From NCBI RefSeq assembly GCF_039696035.1, contig NZ_CP155567.1, positions 2,413,001 through 2,477,000 on the forward strand: a stretch of DNA of 64,000 bases, written 5' to 3'. Under the pieces are notes generated by a model. That model was not told the origin of the DNA. It saw nothing but the letters and a program-made list of their open reading frames with translations, and did not search any database. The position numbers and the translations under genes were made by a program. Positions 53,801 through 63,719 of the stretch are shown here, in pieces (the stretch's first letter is position 1; every line of letters starts with the position of its first letter). This stretch comes from Microbulbifer sp. SAOS-129_SWC. Lineage in GTDB: Bacteria > Pseudomonadota > Gammaproteobacteria > Pseudomonadales > Cellvibrionaceae.

Positions 53801-54563
53801 CGCCCAGCGGATGCTGCAACAGATCATCGACAAAAAACTGCTGCGCGCCCGCGCCGTATTCGGCCTGTGGCCGGCCAACAGCGACGGCGACGATATCGTG
53901 GTGTACAAGGATGAGCGCCGCACCGCGGAGCTGGCGCGCCTGCACCAGATGCGCCAGCAGGTACAGAAGCGCGGCGGCGACGGCCTGTGCCGCTCACTGG
54001 CCGATTTCGTCGCACCCGCAGGCACCGTCCGGTCTGACGGCTCCGGCGTGGCCGACTACGTGGGCGGCTTCGCCGTCACCGCCGGCATCGGCGCCGACGA
54101 ACTGGCAGCGGAGTACGAGGCCAAGCACGACGACTATAACGCGATCATGGTCAAGGCACTCGCGGACCGCCTGGCGGAATCCCTGGCCGAAACCCTGCAC
54201 CAGCAGGTACGCAAACAGTTCTGGGGCTACGCGCCCGACGAAACCCTCTCCAACGAGGAACTGATCAAGGAAGCCTACCGCGGTATCCGCCCGGCGCCCG
54301 GCTATCCGGCCTGCCCGGATCATTCTGAGAAAAGCACCCTGTTCAAACTGCTCGACGCGGAGCAAAATGCAGGAATGAGCCTGACCGAACACTTTGCCAT
54401 GCTGCCGGCGGCGTCCGTCAGCGGCTGGTACTTCGCCCACCCCGAGGCCAAGTACTTCAATGTGGGCAAGATCGGTCGCGACCAGCTCGCCGACCTGGCA
54501 CAGCGCAAGGGTATGAGTGAACAGGAGCTGGAACGCTGGCTGCGCCCCAACCTCGAGGACTGA
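50850..54563 (+). CDS. metH: Cobalamin-dependent methionine synthase
   Basis: Methylates homocysteine using methyltetrahydrofolate through B12. All modules are present in 1237 residues. The homocysteine domain has [12 protein letters not shown] and zinc ligands Cys250 (GLNCALG) and Cys313-314 (GGCCGTT). The pterin domain has [17 protein letters not shown] and [14 protein letters not shown]. The B12 domain has DVHDIGKN (Asp760, His762). The C-terminal reactivation domain has [17 protein letters not shown]. No cobalamin riboswitch was found upstream. Confidence 0.97.
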   Translation: MSQQSRSERLQQLHAALQQRILILDGAMGTMIQREKLDESQYRGARFADFDRDVKGNNDLLSLTQPDLIERLHREYLEAGADIIETNTFNATRLSQSDYAMEDLVPELNRAAAEVARRAADALATPDKPRWVAGVIGPTSRTASISPDVNDPGARNVTFQQLVDNYVEAGRALIEGGSDLILIETIFDTLNAKAAIYALQQLWDELGFELPIMISGTITDASGRTLSGQTTEAFYYSVAHAKPLSVGLNCALGATELRPYIEALSGVCAEHVSAHPNAGLPNEFGEYDETPAETAAIVAEFAQSGFLNILGGCCGTTPEHIRAIADAVAAIAPRPLPEIKPALRLSGLEPFVVDENSLFVNVGERCNVTGSARFKRLVMEEDYDTALQVAAAQVEDGAQVIDFNMDEAMLDSVAAMRRFLNLAATEPDIAKVPFMVDSSKWEVIEAGLQCIQGKPIVNSISLKEGEQDFIDKARLCLRYGAAVVVMAFDEDGQADTLERKTEICKRSYDVLVNKVGFAPNDIVFDPNIFAVATGIEEHNNYAVDFIEAAAWIRQNLPGANVSGGVSNVSFSFRGNNPVREAIHSVFLFHAIKAGLNMGIVNAGMLEVYDELPQALRDKVEDVILNRNPDATEALLDIAEQYRGDGSTQARKEDLSWRELPVNKRLAHALVKGINNYIVEDTEAARAVSKRPLDVIEGPLMDGMNVVGDLFGAGKMFLPQVVKSARVMKQAVAYLQPYIEAEKTEDSKTNGRILMATVKGDVHDIGKNIVGVVLACNNYEVIDLGVMVPAETILQTAKEKQCDIIGLSGLITPSLDEMVHMAAEMERQEFDIPLLIGGATTSKAHTAVKIDPQYHRNQTVYVADASRAVGVASSLISDELRPAFVKGIREEYDKVRARTANRKRNDKRLSYEEALQAGPQFDWAGYTAAVPNKPGVTVIDDFPLEQLVDTIDWTPFFISWDLAGKYPAILNDEVVGEAATDLYQNAQRMLQQIIDKKLLRARAVFGLWPANSDGDDIVVYKDERRTAELARLHQMRQQVQKRGGDGLCRSLADFVAPAGTVRSDGSGVADYVGGFAVTAGIGADELAAEYEAKHDDYNAIMVKALADRLAESLAETLHQQVRKQFWGYAPDETLSNEELIKEAYRGIRPAPGYPACPDHSEKSTLFKLLDAEQNAGMSLTEHFAMLPAASVSGWYFAHPEAKYFNVGKIGRDQLADLAQRKGMSEQELERWLRPNLED

Positions 54564-54578
54564 GTACAGGACCAAGCA

Positions 54579-54800
54579 ATGCGTGACGACAACCATAAAA
54601 AAGACAAACCGTCCTTCGGCCAGGTGGTGCTCAGCACCCTGGCCGCCGCGATCGGCGTGCAGAGCAGTAAAAACCGCGAGCGGGATTTCAAGGGCGGCAA
54701 TATCAAGACCTATATCGCCGCCGGCATTATCTTTACCACGCTATTTGTGATTACCCTGGTCGTCGTGGTTAAGACCGTGCTGAACAACCTCGGCCAGTAA
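54579..54800 (+). CDS. DUF2970 family small membrane protein
   Basis: 73 residues: a basic N-terminal segment with SFGQVVLSTLAAAIGVQSSKNRERDF, then one C-terminal membrane helix (about 45-70). That is the usual DUF2970 layout. It starts 15 bases after metH and is probably cotranscribed. Function unknown. Confidence 0.82.
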   Translation: MRDDNHKKDKPSFGQVVLSTLAAAIGVQSSKNRERDFKGGNIKTYIAAGIIFTTLFVITLVVVVKTVLNNLGQ

Positions 54801-54981
54801 GCCCCCGTCACTCCGCGCGCGCACAGAGTGCGCCGCGCCCACCAGAAACACCGCCCCTAATCGTTTCCGCGTTCAGTGCGCACACTGTATGCAGCTGGGG
54901 AATTGCTCTCAGCGGGATATTAAGAAGTAGGCGGGAGGGCTGGCCCGGGACCACTCTGCTCCGGGCGAAATACGGGGTTGG

Positions 54982-55098
54982 TCAGTGGGAAGCCACCCAG
55001 AAAATACAGGTGCCGACAAAGATAGCCACCAGGGCCACCGCCGCGATGGCATCCACCGCATTGTCACTATCATTAGATACAACTACTTCTTCACTCAT
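54982..55098 (-). CDS. Predicted 38-residue single-helix membrane protein
   Basis: Found by reading the minus strand. An ATG at 55098 preceded by GGAG (seven-base spacing) opens a 38-codon frame ending in TGA. The N-terminus is acidic (MSEEVVVSNDSDNAVD) and is followed by one membrane helix (AIAAVALVAIFVGTCIFWVA) and SH. I recognise no family. It lies between the metH-DUF2970 unit and cysI, transcribed away from cysI. The ribosome site, charge pattern and helix make a real gene likely. Confidence 0.6.
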   Translation of the reverse strand: MSEEVVVSNDSDNAVDAIAAVALVAIFVGTCIFWVASH

Positions 55099-55245
55099 CG
55101 AAAGACTCCGATTGCTGATTATTGTTATTCAGGGTAGCTGCACCGTCCGCAAACGGTCAGTCAAGTAGAGCAAATACCCTTCCGTAGCGCAACCGGAGCC
55201 GGCTGTGGCAGGCCTCGCGGCTTATAACCGTTTGTTACCTGTCTA

Positions 55246-55269
55246 GCAAAAAATATTGTTATTTTTTGC
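55246..55269. promoter_or_regulatory. Perfect dyad upstream of cysI
   Basis: GCAAAAAATA-TTGT-TATTTTTTGC, 10-bp arms, about 95 bases before the cysI start and 148 before the divergent small gene. Its right arm runs into the TTTTGCATAAGGC motif (55264-55276) shared with metH. Likely a sulfur-responsive operator. Confidence 0.6.
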
Positions 55270-55363
55270 ATAAGGCCGCTGGTATGTTATGCGCCATCGG
55301 AGTCTGGCCGGGGCCGCCCCGCACGCCGCTCCCAGCGCAAAAGAGCTATGGAATCAAGCTGTT

Positions 55364-57025
55364 ATGTATCGATATGACGACCGGGACCGCACTATTATCG
55401 GCGAGCGCGTGACCCAGTTTCGCGGCCAGACCGAACGCTATCTGGCCGGCGAGTTGAGCGAGGAGCAATTCCTCCCCCTGCGGCTGCAGAATGGCCTCTA
55501 TATCCAGCGACTGGCACCGATGCTGCGCATCGCCGTGCCCTACGGCCTGCTGAACAGCGCGCAGATCCGCCGCCTGGCCCGTATCAGCCGCGACTACGAC
55601 AAGGGCTACGCGCATTTCACCACGCGCCAGAACCTGCAGTTCAACTGGCCACAGCTGGAGGAAGTGCCGGATATCCTCGCCGAACTGGCCGAGGTGGAGA
55701 TGCACGCGGTACAGACCAGCGGCAACTGCATCCGCAACACCACTTCCGACCCCTATGCCGGCGTGGCCCGCGACGAGATCGTGGATCCGCGCCCCTACTG
55801 CGAGCTGATCCGCCAGTGGTCCACCTTCCACCCGGAGTTCGCCTTCCTGCCACGCAAGTTCAAAATCGCCGTCAACGGTGCCACCACCGACCGCGCCGCC
55901 ATTCGCGTGCACGATATCGGCGTACAGATTGTCGAGCGCGACGGCGAGATCGGCTTCCAGGTACTCGTCGGCGGCGGCCAGGGCCGCACACCGGTAATCG
56001 CCGAGTTGATCCGCGATTTCCTGCCGGAACGCGACCTGCTGTCCTATCTCGAGGCGATCGTGCGCATCTACAACCAGTTGGGCCGCCGCGACAACAAGTA
56101 CAAGGCGCGCATCAAGATTCTGGTCAAGGCCATGGGCGCCGAAGAATTTGCCCGCCTGGTGGAAGCGGAATGGGAAAAGATCAAAGACGGTGCCGAACAG
56201 CTGACGCCTGAGGCACTGGCCTGGGCCAAGTCGTTCTTTACCGAACCGGCCTACAACGCCTTCGACGGCGCCGCCAGTGACACCGCGCTGGAACAGCAGG
56301 CCGCAGAGGACAAAGCCTTCTCCCGCTGGCTGGAGCGCAATACCTTCCGCCACCGCGTACCCGGCTACCGCGCGGTGCGGCTGTCCACCAAGCCCACCGG
56401 GGTGCCGCCCGGTGACGTCACCGACCGCCAGATGGAGGCCATTGCCGATCTGGCCGACGCCTTCAGCTTCGGCGAGGCGCGCGTCACCCACGACCAGAAT
56501 GTGGTGCTGGCGGATGTGCAGCAGGACAAACTCTACGAGGTTTGGCAAACGGCGCGCGCACACGGCTTCGCCACGCCGAATATCGGCACCCTCACTGATA
56601 TGATCTGCTGCCCCGGCGGCGACTACTGCTCACTGGCCAACGCCAAGTCGATTCCGATAGCGGAGGCGATCCAGCGCCGCTTCGACGATATGGATTACCT
56701 CTACGACCTGGGCGACCTGAACCTGAATATCTCCGGTTGCATGAATGCCTGTGGCCACCACCACGTGGGCCATATCGGCATTCTGGGCGTGGACAAGAAG
56801 GGCGAGGAGTTCTACCAGGTGCAACTGGGTGGCAGCTCCTCCGAGCAGGCCAGCCTGGCCAAAGTGCTCGGTCCAAGCTTCTCGCGCGCCGAAGTCACCG
56901 ACGTGATCGGCAAGATCCTCGATCTCTATGTGGCCGAACGCCACCCGGATGAGCTGTTTATCGACACCTACAACCGCATCGGCCTGCAGCCCTTCAAGGA
57001 GACCGTTTATGCCAAAGCCAGCTAA
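55364..57025 (+). CDS. cysI: Sulfite reductase hemoprotein (nitrite/sulfite reductase family)
   Basis: Reduces sulfite to sulfide using siroheme and a 4Fe-4S cluster. I start at the ATG at 55364 (MYRYDDRDRTIIGERVTQFRG), the usual start in Pseudomonas relatives, giving 553 residues; the open frame further upstream is not conserved. The N-terminal TSGNCIRNTTSDPYAG and the Fe-S/siroheme cysteines in CCPGGDYCSLANA and SGCMNACGHHHVG are present. It overlaps the DUF934 gene by 17 bases. Confidence 0.94.
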   Translation: MYRYDDRDRTIIGERVTQFRGQTERYLAGELSEEQFLPLRLQNGLYIQRLAPMLRIAVPYGLLNSAQIRRLARISRDYDKGYAHFTTRQNLQFNWPQLEEVPDILAELAEVEMHAVQTSGNCIRNTTSDPYAGVARDEIVDPRPYCELIRQWSTFHPEFAFLPRKFKIAVNGATTDRAAIRVHDIGVQIVERDGEIGFQVLVGGGQGRTPVIAELIRDFLPERDLLSYLEAIVRIYNQLGRRDNKYKARIKILVKAMGAEEFARLVEAEWEKIKDGAEQLTPEALAWAKSFFTEPAYNAFDGAASDTALEQQAAEDKAFSRWLERNTFRHRVPGYRAVRLSTKPTGVPPGDVTDRQMEAIADLADAFSFGEARVTHDQNVVLADVQQDKLYEVWQTARAHGFATPNIGTLTDMICCPGGDYCSLANAKSIPIAEAIQRRFDDMDYLYDLGDLNLNISGCMNACGHHHVGHIGILGVDKKGEEFYQVQLGGSSSEQASLAKVLGPSFSRAEVTDVIGKILDLYVAERHPDELFIDTYNRIGLQPFKETVYAKAS

Positions 57026-57563
57026 ACCCGGGCCGCAGCCGGCCAATCCGGCCGAACTGATTGTCGATGGCAGCGTGACAGCCAATGAGTGGCGACTGCT
57101 GCCACAGTGCGACGACAACAGCGAGATTACCGCCGACAACCTGGCGCCCGGCAAGGTGATACTGCCGCTCGGTATCTGGCAGGCGCTGCGCGGCGATCTC
57201 GAAGGCCGCAGATCTGAGATCGGTGTGTGGCTCGACAGCGACGAGAGCGCCGAACAGCTCGACGATGCCGCTGCCAAGCTCCCGCTGGTGGCCGTGCACT
57301 TCCCCGCCTTTGCCGACGGTCGCGGCTTCACCGCAGGCCGCCTGCTGCGCGAACGCTACGGCTTCAGCGGCGAGCTGCGTGCGGTGGGCGCCTTCATGCG
57401 CGACCAGCTCACCTACCTGCGCCGCTGCGGCTTCAATGCTTTCGCCTACGAGGGTGAACAGCCCCTGCCCGGCCTGCTGGATTCACTGCGCGACTTCAGC
57501 GACAGCTACCAGGCCGATGTGGAACAGACGCAGCCGCTGTTCCGCCGCCGCGGCCTGGCCTGA
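57009..57563 (+). CDS. DUF934 protein, sulfite reductase partner
   Basis: 184 residues from the ATG at 57009, preceded by GGAGA and overlapping the cysI end. The start of the longer frame is inside cysI and is not used. Conserved features are VILPLGIWQALRGDL, VHFPAFADGRGFTAGRLLRERYGFSGELRAVG and RCGFNAF. DUF934 genes nearly always follow this type of cysI; the protein is thought to assist sulfite reduction, with unproven mechanism. Confidence 0.88.
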   Translation: MPKPAKPGPQPANPAELIVDGSVTANEWRLLPQCDDNSEITADNLAPGKVILPLGIWQALRGDLEGRRSEIGVWLDSDESAEQLDDAAAKLPLVAVHFPAFADGRGFTAGRLLRERYGFSGELRAVGAFMRDQLTYLRRCGFNAFAYEGEQPLPGLLDSLRDFSDSYQADVEQTQPLFRRRGLA

Positions 57564-57581
57564 CCCCCCACTTGCCGCCAC

Positions 57582-57607
57582 CGCCATCCCGCGCTGCCGG
57601 GGTGGCG
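57582..57607 (+). terminator. Hairpin after DUF934 gene
   Basis: Stem CGCCATCCCG/CGGGGTGGCG with a six-base loop, 19 bases after the stop. No T-tract, so termination is uncertain. Confidence 0.4.
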
Positions 57608-57735
57608 TTACTTGCCATTGCCCGCCGCAGGGCTGGATTTCCCGCCGCCAAAACGTCAATATGCCCGCGACATTCAACCGAGCGCGATGTGGCTATTTTT
57701 TACCCAGATCGCACAAGTTCAGGTAAGCGAGAACA

Positions 57736-59136
57736 ATGCAAGTCGAATCCGTAGATTCCCTTTTGAAATCCAGCGGCCGCGAGGGCAGCGAAGCCCGCAT
57801 CCAGGGCTGGATCAGAACCCGCCGCGACTCCAAGGCCGGCCTGTCCTTCCTCGCCGTACATGACGGCAGCTGCTTCGACCCCATCCAGGTGGTGGTCGAA
57901 GCCGACCTGCACAATTACGAATCCGAGGTCCTGCGCCTGACCACCGGCTGCGCCGTGGATATCACCGGCACCCTGAAGGCCTCCGAGGGCAAGGGCCAGG
58001 CCATCGAGCTGCTGGCCAGCGAAGTGCAGGTGGTGGGCTGGGTAGAAGACCCGGATACCTACCCGATGTCGCCCAAGCGCCACACTATGGAACACCTGCG
58101 CGAACACGCCCACCTGCGCGTGCGTACCAACGTGGGTGGCGCCGTGGCGCGAGTGCGCAACTGCATCGCCCAGGCCCTGCACCGCTTCTTCCACGAGAAC
58201 GGTTTCAACTGGATCCATACGCCGATCCTGACCGCGTCCGACTGCGAAGGCGCCGGCGAAATGTTCCGCGTCAGCACTCTGGACCTGGAGAACCTGCCGC
58301 GCACCGACAAGGGCGAGATCGATTTCGGCCGGGACTTCTTCGGTGAGGAAAGCTTCCTCACCGTGTCCGGCCAGCTGAATGTGGAGAGCTACTGCCTGGC
58401 CCTGTCCAAGGTCTACACCTTTGGCCCCACCTTCCGCGCGGAGAATTCCAACACCACCCGCCACCTGGCGGAGTTCTGGATGGTGGAACCGGAAATCGCC
58501 TTCGCCGATCTGGCCGACACCGCCGACCTGTCCGAGAAGATGCTGAAATATGTCTTCAAGGCGGTACTCGAAGAGCGCGCCGACGATATGGCCTTCTTCG
58601 CCCAGCGCATCGACAAGGAAGCTATCTCGCGCCTGGAAAACATCATCGACAACGACTTCGCGCGCATCAACTACTCGGATGCGATCGAAATCCTGGAGAA
58701 GTGTAAAGAGAAGTTCGAGTTCCCGGTTTCCTGGGGCATCGACCTCGCCTCCGAGCACGAGCGTTACCTGGCCGAGAAGCACTTCAAGAAGCCGGTCATC
58801 GTCATGAACTACCCGAAGGACATCAAGGCCTTCTATATGCGCATGAACGACGACGGCAAGACCGTGGCGGCGATGGACGTCCTGGCCCCGGGTATCGGCG
58901 AGATCATCGGCGGCTCCCAGCGCGAAGAGCGTCTGGAGAAGCTCGATGAGCGCATGGACGAAATGAACATTCCCAAGGAACACCTCGACTGGTACCGCGA
59001 CCTGCGTCGCTACGGCACCGTGCCGCACGCCGGCTTCGGCCTCGGCTTCGACCGCATCGTGTCCTACGTCACCGGCATGGGCAACATCCGCGACGTGATT
59101 CCATTCCCGCGCACGCCGAAGAATATCGCCTTCTAA
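57736..59136 (+). CDS. asnS: Asparaginyl-tRNA synthetase
   Basis: Class II synthetase of 466 residues that charges tRNA-Asn. The N-terminal OB fold carries [23 protein letters not shown] sequence. Class II motif 2 ([25 protein letters not shown]) and motif 3 ([31 protein letters not shown]) are complete. A strong bidirectional terminator follows. Confidence 0.97.
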   Translation: MQVESVDSLLKSSGREGSEARIQGWIRTRRDSKAGLSFLAVHDGSCFDPIQVVVEADLHNYESEVLRLTTGCAVDITGTLKASEGKGQAIELLASEVQVVGWVEDPDTYPMSPKRHTMEHLREHAHLRVRTNVGGAVARVRNCIAQALHRFFHENGFNWIHTPILTASDCEGAGEMFRVSTLDLENLPRTDKGEIDFGRDFFGEESFLTVSGQLNVESYCLALSKVYTFGPTFRAENSNTTRHLAEFWMVEPEIAFADLADTADLSEKMLKYVFKAVLEERADDMAFFAQRIDKEAISRLENIIDNDFARINYSDAIEILEKCKEKFEFPVSWGIDLASEHERYLAEKHFKKPVIVMNYPKDIKAFYMRMNDDGKTVAAMDVLAPGIGEIIGGSQREERLEKLDERMDEMNIPKEHLDWYRDLRRYGTVPHAGFGLGFDRIVSYVTGMGNIRDVIPFPRTPKNIAF

Positions 59137-59140
59137 ACCA

Positions 59141-59164
59141 AAAGCCCCGCAAATGCGGGGCTTT
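59141..59164 (+). terminator. asnS terminator, probably bidirectional
   Basis: Stem AAAGCCCCGC/GCGGGGCTTT, loop AAAT, followed by T. It could also end the converging lipoprotein gene (stop at 59203). Confidence 0.9.
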
Positions 59165-59202
59165 TTCGATATAGCTTGTCGATAAAAAAGGGGCCAGGCG
59201 CC

Positions 59203-61683
59203 CTAACCACTCACATCAGCCGCATAAACCTGCGGATACACGAATCCATCGACGTCGCCTGACCGGGTCACAATGATAATTTGCGAACCCGTCGTGAAAA
59301 TACGGTATGCGTATTGCTCGCCCTGGTCTGCCGTGCGCAATGTCATACTATCAAGTTTCTCTCCAGTCGATGAATAACGGGAAACTGTGCCCTGCTCCCT
59401 GTCCAGGAAGTAGAGTTCACCATTCGCCCACTGGGCGCTTCCAGCATTGAAGGCCAGGTCTGGCACGGCGACGATATTGCGCGCCTGATCCATGACACCA
59501 TAACGCGTCAGCGCCAGCTGCCCGTCACCGGACACCACGGGCAGTGGCTCTCCGCTTACACAGGGATCTGACGCCGGACCCCCTACGCCGATATCGACAA
59601 AAACGCCATCACTATCGACATAGAAACCACTATCACAAAATGGCGCTACATCGTGCGGTCGAAAATTGCTTGGATCATCCGCATATTGGACAGGTTCTGC
59701 GTATTCATCCATAAGGCTACCGTCCGCCGCCAGACTGAAAAACTTTTGATCGATACCACCCATTCGATTTACCGCGAATACGGGCCCCTGCGGCGATTCA
59801 TCTTTTAACTGCATGCCAGATATCCAATAAGCGCTGATGTCGTAGTCATCCCCATCAAAAAACAACTTCTCATCAAAACCTGCAGATAGGTCTACACGAG
59901 ACACATACGAATATTGGCGAAAAACGTAGACGGCATGATCGCTTGTTGAATAGTGCAAATTCCCTGAGATTTGCTCACGAGAGGGGAAGTCATAGCCCAC
60001 TGGGTTAAAGGAAACAGCAGGTAAAAAACTCTGATCAACCGAGTCCCACCGATAGACCGGATCTTCAAATGGTGACCAGAAATACACGACACCATTTTTG
60101 TCGACAAAAACAGAGGTTTTATTGAGCGTCCTAAAGGAACAGACATCGCCAGTCATGTCATCAATGGCACTGCAAACCCAATCCAGCGGTTGGGCATCCT
60201 CGACATCGGCAACACCATCACCGTCATCGTCAACATCCTGGTTGTTGCCTACGCCGTCCCCGTCGGTATCTACACTTTCACTCTTATCCCGCGGAAATGC
60301 ATCCGCGCCGTCGTCGACGCCATCGCCATCGTCATCGCTATCCCTGTAATCAAACTCTCCATCACCATCCAGGTCGCTGTAAACGGGGATCTCGACAAGC
60401 AGCGGCTCAGACAAGTCGACACCAAACGCATTTTTCGCCCGAATTTCGAACGTGTACTTTACAATTTCCCCCGGCGTAGCAGACTCGAGAGAGAAGTAGC
60501 CAGCGTGAAGCTGGGAGAGGCTATAGCTAACATCGGCGTGACCAGTGAGATCAATCCGCTCGCTGTCGAGAGAGGAATCCGGAACCAGCTCAACCTTCTT
60601 GAGATCGGCCTCGAATTGCAACAGGTTCCCACCCGGATCGCGAAAAAAGGAAACCGTATCGAACAAGGTGACGCCGTCAGATATTGGTTCCGCATCCTCA
60701 TAGATAAAGATTTTGCTGCGCACCTCTGGAACCGACGACACCAATTGATGCAGGGGCGTTTGAGCGTATTCGTCTGGCACTGCGACGAACAGGCGATTGT
60801 CAAAAGCGAGATCGCCATCATCATCAAAGGCAAAAACCAGTCCATCCGGCTCGATCGACAGCTGCGCCCATGCCGGCGTGCTACCGGAGAGCCGCAACCC
60901 CGAACCAGCGTCCACCAAACCCACCCGGGAAACGCCCCACCCTTCATACTCCACGAGGCCGGAGACATGAGTTAACGACGCATAAAAATCATTCCCGGCC
61001 GCAGTATCTTGCGAATCCACCTGAAACTCGACCGAGTTTGCCCGGATGACTCCACGATTTTGGTCCTCCATCATCAAATCGAGCGTCAAACTTAGCGGAT
61101 AGCCCAAATCCCGCGAAACAGTCATGTCAACGGAACCGTCAACCTGCAATGATTCCGCACCGCCGATGACACTGTACTCGTTATAGGCAACCAGGATTCT
61201 GACAGTATTCCCCGGCATCTCCTGCCAGGTTACCCGCTGTGCGCCATCAAGGGTTACGCCCCCATCAACGCAGTTGCTGAATCGGAAAGCCAGTACTGCA
61301 TTTTCAGCAGAGGACTCTACTTTTACGCTGCCTCCGCCCGCGCAAGCCTGCTCGTCTGACTCATCCTGAAGCGCATCACCACCCCAGAGCGCCGGGTCCT
61401 GATACTGGTCAAAACTTTGCTGGGCAAAATAATAGAATTCGTAAAGTGCGCTTAACAGCGCCGGAGCGCTATCCAGTGATAGCGGAGTTTCGGTTGCATC
61501 AATTGCAACACGCCCTTTCAGATCAGATAACGTAGCGCCAAATAAATCGCTGCCAGCATTAACCGTATTCGGCGGAGGGGAATCGGTACTGCCCGAGCTC
61601 TCACTGCCACCACCACCGCCGCCACACGCAGACAGTAATAGTGAGAAACCAATCGCAAACCAGAACTTGATGTAGTTGCTCAT
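59203..61683 (-). CDS. Large lipoprotein with calcium-binding type-3 repeats
   Basis: 826 residues. A lipoprotein signal ends LLLSAC followed by six Gly, a common exported linker. Residues about 430-500 contain repeated DxDxDG units (DLDGDGEFDYRDSDDDGDGVDD, DTDGDGVGNNQDVDDDGDG) like thrombospondin type 3 calcium repeats. The C-terminal third looks like a beta-propeller-type surface domain (YFWSPFEDPVYRW, LYFLDREQGTVSRYSSTGEKL). No enzyme motif is seen. The DNA is visibly richer in A and T than the flanking genes. An AAGGGA ribosome site precedes the ATG. Probably cell-surface; function unknown. Confidence 0.78.
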   Translation of the reverse strand: MSNYIKFWFAIGFSLLLSACGGGGGGSESSGSTDSPPPNTVNAGSDLFGATLSDLKGRVAIDATETPLSLDSAPALLSALYEFYYFAQQSFDQYQDPALWGGDALQDESDEQACAGGGSVKVESSAENAVLAFRFSNCVDGGVTLDGAQRVTWQEMPGNTVRILVAYNEYSVIGGAESLQVDGSVDMTVSRDLGYPLSLTLDLMMEDQNRGVIRANSVEFQVDSQDTAAGNDFYASLTHVSGLVEYEGWGVSRVGLVDAGSGLRLSGSTPAWAQLSIEPDGLVFAFDDDGDLAFDNRLFVAVPDEYAQTPLHQLVSSVPEVRSKIFIYEDAEPISDGVTLFDTVSFFRDPGGNLLQFEADLKKVELVPDSSLDSERIDLTGHADVSYSLSQLHAGYFSLESATPGEIVKYTFEIRAKNAFGVDLSEPLLVEIPVYSDLDGDGEFDYRDSDDDGDGVDDGADAFPRDKSESVDTDGDGVGNNQDVDDDGDGVADVEDAQPLDWVCSAIDDMTGDVCSFRTLNKTSVFVDKNGVVYFWSPFEDPVYRWDSVDQSFLPAVSFNPVGYDFPSREQISGNLHYSTSDHAVYVFRQYSYVSRVDLSAGFDEKLFFDGDDYDISAYWISGMQLKDESPQGPVFAVNRMGGIDQKFFSLAADGSLMDEYAEPVQYADDPSNFRPHDVAPFCDSGFYVDSDGVFVDIGVGGPASDPCVSGEPLPVVSGDGQLALTRYGVMDQARNIVAVPDLAFNAGSAQWANGELYFLDREQGTVSRYSSTGEKLDSMTLRTADQGEQYAYRIFTTGSQIIIVTRSGDVDGFVYPQVYAADVSG

Positions 61684-61982
61684 ATATCCCTTATTATTTT
61701 TGAAATATTTTTATTTCTTAGCCTGGCTATCACAACCACTACACCAGCACTTTATTGCTCACACCCCAAAAAACGTTTAACCCCACCAGCGTTCTAACAC
61801 GCGCCAACCATAGTTGGTGCCTGGCAACCCGGGAATGCCCCCAAAACCATCTTGCTTGCAAACCACACTGAAAACCCAGGATACCAGATGCTAAGCCAGG
61901 GGCGCACAGGCGCCCTATCCGCAGGAAAATCCCGCACTCACGTTAAAACATCGACAAAGCGCTACTTGGTTAAACTTGGTGT
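61684..61982. other. AT-rich intergenic region
   Basis: 299 bases upstream of the lipoprotein gene and downstream of the CaiB-like gene. It is AT-rich near 61690-61760. I see no gene, tRNA or strong terminator in it. Confidence 0.5.
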
Positions 61983-63206
61983 TTAGATAACACCCTCGGC
62001 TTTGAGTCGCACCAGGTCTTCTTCCCCTTTGTGCAACAGTTTCTGCAATACCTCTGCGGTGTGCTCCCCCAACATCGGCGGCCCCTGCTCATACTCCAGT
62101 GCTGTGTCGGAAAACACCACCGGATTGCGCACCGTTTTCACCTTGCCTGCCTGCGGATGCGGCTGTTCGACCACCATGCCGCGCGCCTGCACCTGCGGAT
62201 CGGCGAAGACCTGATCCAGTGTGTTGATCGGGCCACAGGGTACGTGGGCGTCGCTGAGCTTTTCCAGCCACCAGGCAGACGGCTGCTCGCGGGTAGCAGC
62301 CTCCACCAGCGGTACCAGTTGTTCGCGCGCGAGTACGCGCGCGGCGTTGGTGGCGTAGGCGGGGTTTTCCGCCAGCTCGCCGACACCGGCGATCGCGCAG
62401 AACCGCTTGAACTGGTCGTCGTTACCGATCGCCAACATGAAGTAGCCATCGGCGGACGGCACTGCCTGATAGGGCACGATATTCGGGTGGCCGGTACCCT
62501 GGCGCTCCGGGCTCTTGCCGGACTGCAGGAAATTCTGTGCCTGGTTGGCAAGCCAGGCCACCTGGGTGTCCAGCAGTGCCAGGTCGATATGCTGGCCGGT
62601 ACCGGTTTCGTTGCGGTGCACGATGGCGGCGAGCACCGCGGAAACCGCGTACATTCCGGTCATCAGGTCCGCCACCGCCACCCCGACTTTCTGCGGGCCG
62701 GCACCGGGCTGCCCCTCCGGTATGCCGGTGATGCTCATCAGCCCGCCCATGCCCTGGATCATGGCATCGTAGCCGGCGCGGTTTTTATACGGGCCTGTCT
62801 GGCCGAAACCGGTAATCGAGCAGTAGACGATTCCGGGATTCACCGCTTTGATGCTGGCATAATCCAGGCCATATTTTTCCAGGCCGCCGACCTTGTAGTT
62901 TTCCAGCACGATGTCGCACTTTGCCGCCAGCTCGCGGATCAGCGCCTGTCCCTCCGCGGTGGTGATATCCACGGTGATGGACTTCTTGCCGCGATTGGCA
63001 CTGAGGTAATAAGCGGCGTCGGTGGTATCGGCGCCGTCGCGATCTTTCAGGTAGGGAGGGCCCCAGTGGCGGGTATCGTCGCCGCGCTCGGGGCGTTCCA
63101 CCTTGATGACTTCAGCGCCGAAATCGGCGAACACCTGGCCGGCCCAGGGGCCCGCCAGGATGCGGCTCAGATCGAGCACTTTGAGATGCGAGAGTGGACC
63201 GGCCAT
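61983..63206 (-). CDS. CaiB/BaiF-family CoA-transferase
   Basis: Class III CoA-transferase of 407 residues, moving CoA between organic acids. I start at the ATG at 63206 (MAGPLSHLKVLDLSRILAGPWAGQ), preceded by GAGGAAG; the longer frame is not conserved. The catalytic Asp is in LALLDTQVAWLANQ. ANRGKKSITVDI, YCSITGFGQTGPYKNRAGYD and NGTGHPNIVPYQ-like motifs are typical. The substrate is unknown; no metabolic partner gene adjoins it. Confidence 0.9.
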   Translation of the reverse strand: MAGPLSHLKVLDLSRILAGPWAGQVFADFGAEVIKVERPERGDDTRHWGPPYLKDRDGADTTDAAYYLSANRGKKSITVDITTAEGQALIRELAAKCDIVLENYKVGGLEKYGLDYASIKAVNPGIVYCSITGFGQTGPYKNRAGYDAMIQGMGGLMSITGIPEGQPGAGPQKVGVAVADLMTGMYAVSAVLAAIVHRNETGTGQHIDLALLDTQVAWLANQAQNFLQSGKSPERQGTGHPNIVPYQAVPSADGYFMLAIGNDDQFKRFCAIAGVGELAENPAYATNAARVLAREQLVPLVEAATREQPSAWWLEKLSDAHVPCGPINTLDQVFADPQVQARGMVVEQPHPQAGKVKTVRNPVVFSDTALEYEQGPPMLGEHTAEVLQKLLHKGEEDLVRLKAEGVI

Positions 63207-63370
63207 AACTTCCTCTTCAATGACGCCACTGAAACAGCTCCCGGCACCGGCCGGGAGCGGCAAAAAACCCGCGCAGACTAACAGATTGGGGCCTGCCGCG
63301 ACCATCTTGGAGCGGCCGGCATTTCACCGTAAACTGCCGCCAAGTGATGAGAATAACAAGGAACCGCGCC

Positions 63371-63688
63371 ATGGCTGCCGGCGAACCGAAAACCTTCAAC
63401 CGCTTCAGCGACTTCTATCCCTTCTACCTGCAGGAACACCGCAATCTCACCTGCCGCCGCCTGCACTTTGTCGGCACCGGCCTGGTCATCGCGCTGGTGT
63501 TGATCGCACTGTTCAGCGGCAACTACCGCTGGTTGGCCGCGGTGCCGCTGGCCGGTTACGGCTTTGCCTGGGTGGGCCACTTTTTCTTCGAGCACAACCG
63601 CCCGGCCACATTCAAAAACCCCCTGTACAGCCTCTGGGGCGACTTCGTGATGTTCAAGGATATGCTGCTCGGACGCATCGAGCGCTGA
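63371..63688 (+). CDS. Mpo1-like (DUF962) membrane protein
   Basis: 105 residues from the ATG at 63371, preceded by AAGGA. It starts with FNRFSDFYPFYLQEHRNLTCRRLHFVGTGL and has VGHFFFEHNRPATFKNPLYSLWGDFVMF, the His-rich motifs of the Mpo1/YGL010w family. The yeast member is an iron-dependent dioxygenase in 2-hydroxy fatty acid breakdown. Two or three membrane helices are expected. The bacterial role is unproven. Confidence 0.87.
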   Translation: MAAGEPKTFNRFSDFYPFYLQEHRNLTCRRLHFVGTGLVIALVLIALFSGNYRWLAAVPLAGYGFAWVGHFFFEHNRPATFKNPLYSLWGDFVMFKDMLLGRIER

Positions 63689-63719
63689 AGCCCCCCTCCT
63701 TGGCCCTCCCTGGCGCGCG

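Noticed and set aside
51525..53945. An 806-codon minus-strand frame inside metH
   Set aside because: Shadow of metH; composition is typical of antisense high-GC frames, with no motif or ribosome site.
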